From NCBI GenBank assembly GCA_015521385.1, contig WAOH01000174.1:1-13594 (forward strand): DNA of 13,594 nt, given 5' to 3'. Made by a program: the position numbers and the translations under genes. The notes beneath the pieces were generated by a model. It saw nothing but the letters and a program-made list of their open reading frames with translations. It was not told the origin of the DNA and ran no database searches. Shown piece after piece: positions 12,078 to 13,594 of this stretch (its first letter is position 1; each line of letters starts with the position of its first letter). This DNA is from Thermoproteota archaeon (GTDB taxonomy: Archaea; Korarchaeota; Korarchaeia; Korarchaeales; Korarchaeaceae).

Positions 12078-13208
12078 ATGATACCGATAGCGAGACCTTG
12101 CATAGGCGAGGAGGAGATAGATCGGGTAGCTGAGGTGCTCAGGTCTGGAATGCTAGCTCAGGGCAAGCTGGTGGAGGAATTCGAGAGGGAGTTCGCTTCT
12201 TACGTCGGCAGTAAATATGCCATAGCGGTATCGAATGGAACAGCCGCACTCCACGTAGCCCTCATCTCCCTAGGGATAGGCCCGGGAGATGAGGTAGCGG
12301 TCCCCAGCTACACATTCTATGCGACGGCCTCCTCCGTGATACTCAGCGGGGCAAGGCCCGTGTTCGTGGACGTTGATCCGAGGACGGGAACGATGGATCC
12401 CGATGATCTGGAGCGGAAGCTGACTCCCAAGGTTAGGGCGGTCGTACCCGTCCACATCCACGGTCATCCCGCCGATCTGGATGCTATCAGGGAAGTGATA
12501 GGGGATAGAGAGATATTCGTCTTGGAGGACGCCGCTCAGGCTCACGGCGCCCTCTACAAGGGGAGGAAGGTCGGGAGTTTGGGGGAGGCTGGGGCCTTCA
12601 GTTTCTACCCCACCAAGAACATGACCACGGGAGAGGGGGGGATCATAACTACCGATGACGAGTACGTCTACAGCAGGGCCAGGGCTATAAGGGATCAGGG
12701 TCAGGTCTCAAAGTACGAGCATCACTACGTGGGCTTCAACTACAGGATGACCGAAATAAATGCGGCCATAGGCCTAGTTCAGTTGAGGAAGTTGGACGAG
12801 TTCAATTCTAGAAGGAGGGAGATCGCCTCCAAGTACACTGAAGAGCTCTCTGGAGTCGTGGATACGCCGTTCAGTGCGGATTGGGCTGAACCAGCGTGGC
12901 ACCTCTACCCAGTGAGGGTGGGACCGAAGAGGGATGAGGTCGTGAGGAGGCTCAGGGAGAGGGGCGTGCTGGCTAGACCTGCATATCCTATGCCCCTTCA
13001 AAGGCAGCCGGTGATGTCCAAGCTATCCGATAGGGAGCACAACTACCTGCACGTGCTCTTCGAGGGGGTCGACTATTCCGATGTGGAAACCCCGAACGCT
13101 GAGAGGCTGACGAGGGAAGTGCTCTACCTACCCATATTCCACTGCATGAGGGACGACGAGATCGATAAGGTCATTAGAGAGGTAAAAGAGGTGATGAAGT
13201 CTATCTGA
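12078..13208 (+). CDS. DegT/DnrJ/EryC1/StrS-family PLP aminotransferase
   Basis: A 376-residue pyridoxal-phosphate enzyme of the sugar aminotransferase family, which usually adds an amino group to a nucleotide-linked keto-sugar for surface polysaccharide or glycan synthesis. Key features are VSNGTAALHVAL (51-62) at the phosphate site, PSYTFYATASS (76-86), and LEDAAQAHGA (149-158) with D151 and Q154 contacting the pyridoxal ring. FSFYPTKNMTTGEGG (174-188) carries K180, which forms the Schiff base, and NYRMTEINAAIG (221-232) is the usual later block. All catalytic residues are intact, so it is probably an aminotransferase rather than a Lys-less dehydratase variant. The ATG at 12078 has AAGGTG five bases upstream. 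It overlaps the end of the convergent CTP synthase gene by eight bases. Sugar substrate unknown; dolichol-linked glycan synthesis would fit the kinase-like genes nearby but is not shown. Confidence 0.92.
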   Translation: MIPIARPCIGEEEIDRVAEVLRSGMLAQGKLVEEFEREFASYVGSKYAIAVSNGTAALHVALISLGIGPGDEVAVPSYTFYATASSVILSGARPVFVDVDPRTGTMDPDDLERKLTPKVRAVVPVHIHGHPADLDAIREVIGDREIFVLEDAAQAHGALYKGRKVGSLGEAGAFSFYPTKNMTTGEGGIITTDDEYVYSRARAIRDQGQVSKYEHHYVGFNYRMTEINAAIGLVQLRKLDEFNSRRREIASKYTEELSGVVDTPFSADWAEPAWHLYPVRVGPKRDEVVRRLRERGVLARPAYPMPLQRQPVMSKLSDREHNYLHVLFEGVDYSDVETPNAERLTREVLYLPIFHCMRDDEIDKVIREVKEVMKSI

Positions 13209-13594
13209 GGGACTCCAAGAACGATGTGTAGGTGGGGCTAGGCCTCCCGGGCCTAGATTTGAATTCGGGGTGGAACTGAACCCCCACGTAGTAGGGGTGC
13301 CCCTCCACCTCGAACGCGTTTATTATCCTGCCGCTGGTATCCACAGCCGTTATCCTGTAACCCCGATCCTCCATCTTCTCCGCGTACTCTCTGATTATGT
13401 GGTACCTGTGCCTGAATCTCTCCACTATCCTGTCCCTACCGTACGCCCTCCTCAGTATGCCCTCTAGGAGGACCACCTCGTGGCCACCCAGCCTCATCGT
13501 GCCCCCCACCTCCTCGACCTGCCTCTGCTCGGGGAGCAGGTCTATGACCGGCCAAGGGGTGTTGGGATCTATCTCGGTGGAGTGGGCTCCCTTC
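13201..13594 (-). CDS. pyrG: CTP synthase, C-terminal glutaminase part (5' end outside window)
   Basis: Makes CTP from UTP, ATP and glutamine. Only the last 130 or so residues lie in the window, covering the end of the class I glutamine amidotransferase domain. Recognisable stretches are STEIDPNTPWPVIDLLPEQ, GGTMRLGG, RFRHRYHI (the HRHRYE-type block) and VGVQFHPEFKSRPGRPSPTY. The last contains the His and Glu of the Cys-His-Glu triad; the Cys is beyond the window edge. The stop is at 13201-13203, eight bases inside the end of the aminotransferase gene. It ends at the usual family C-terminus, with no extension. Its product CTP is also the phosphate donor used by dolichol kinases, although the genes are on different transcripts. 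Confidence 0.95.
   Translation of the reverse strand, partial: KGAHSTEIDPNTPWPVIDLLPEQRQVEEVGGTMRLGGHEVVLLEGILRRAYGRDRIVERFRHRYHIIREYAEKMEDRGYRITAVDTSGRIINAFEVEGHPYYVGVQFHPEFKSRPGRPSPTYTSFLESLR

Noticed and set aside
1..13594. Mobile elements, CRISPR arrays, toxin-antitoxin or defence islands.
   Set aside because: I found no transposase or integrase, no terminal inverted repeats, no regularly spaced repeats and no nuclease modules; gene content and composition look uniform and chromosomal.

Overview
The window reads as a densely packed chromosomal segment of a (probably thermophilic) archaeon. Four things show this directly: a deoxyhypusine synthase gene, a tRNA-Tyr gene with an intron after position 37, a C1:G72 pair and a discriminator A, TATA-box promoters placed about 25-30 bases ahead of start codons (leaderless style), and archaeal families such as a DUF1512-like membrane protein and a Trm112-like zinc protein. 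The sequence looks GC-rich by eye, and Arg is mostly AGG/AGA. A TACK-type lineage (Thermoproteota/Korarchaeota-like) is my best guess from these families, but nothing here fixes the phylum.

Layout. Bases 1-1103 (+) hold the end of an ABC-2 (NatB-like) permease, followed by a FAD/NAD(P)H oxidoreductase (1161-2336, +). A four-gene minus-strand operon runs from 5405 down to 2339: deoxyhypusine synthase, DUF1512-like membrane protein, a two-TM zinc-ribbon protein and a NUDIX hydrolase. Divergent from it (5452-6358, +) are an 84-residue unknown protein and a SerB-like HAD phosphatase. A membrane-tethered winged-helix regulator (6397-7062, +) follows, with its own strong leaderless promoter. A small four-Cys protein (7264-7004, -) overlaps the end of that regulator.

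Bases 7313-8849 (+) carry a second HAD protein, a Trm112-like protein and a macro-domain protein, then the intron-containing tRNA-Tyr (8908-9027, +). An unknown 124-residue protein (9380-9006, -) ends inside the antisense of the tRNA T arm. The longest non-coding gap (9381-9576) contains a perfect 10-base palindrome and a structured element with two mutually exclusive hairpins plus a box C-like sequence. Two overlapping dolichol-kinase-like membrane proteins follow (9577-10898, +). A THUMP-type tRNA methyltransferase (12032-10869, -), a DegT-family PLP aminotransferase (12078-13208, +) and the C-terminal end of CTP synthase (13594-13201, -) complete the window.

How they work together. The genes are mostly housekeeping: translation factor modification, tRNA and tRNA modification, nucleotide synthesis and clean-up, lipid-carrier phosphorylation and sugar or cell-surface chemistry. 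CTP synthase lies near two probable CTP-dependent lipid kinases, although on another transcript. Convergent neighbours are butted or overlapping throughout (2-base gap, then 59-, 22-, 30- and 8-base overlaps). I see no mobile elements, CRISPR arrays or defence islands. The best candidates for something undescribed are the structured element at 9480-9542, the DUF1512/zinc-ribbon membrane pair and the tandem kinase-like pair.
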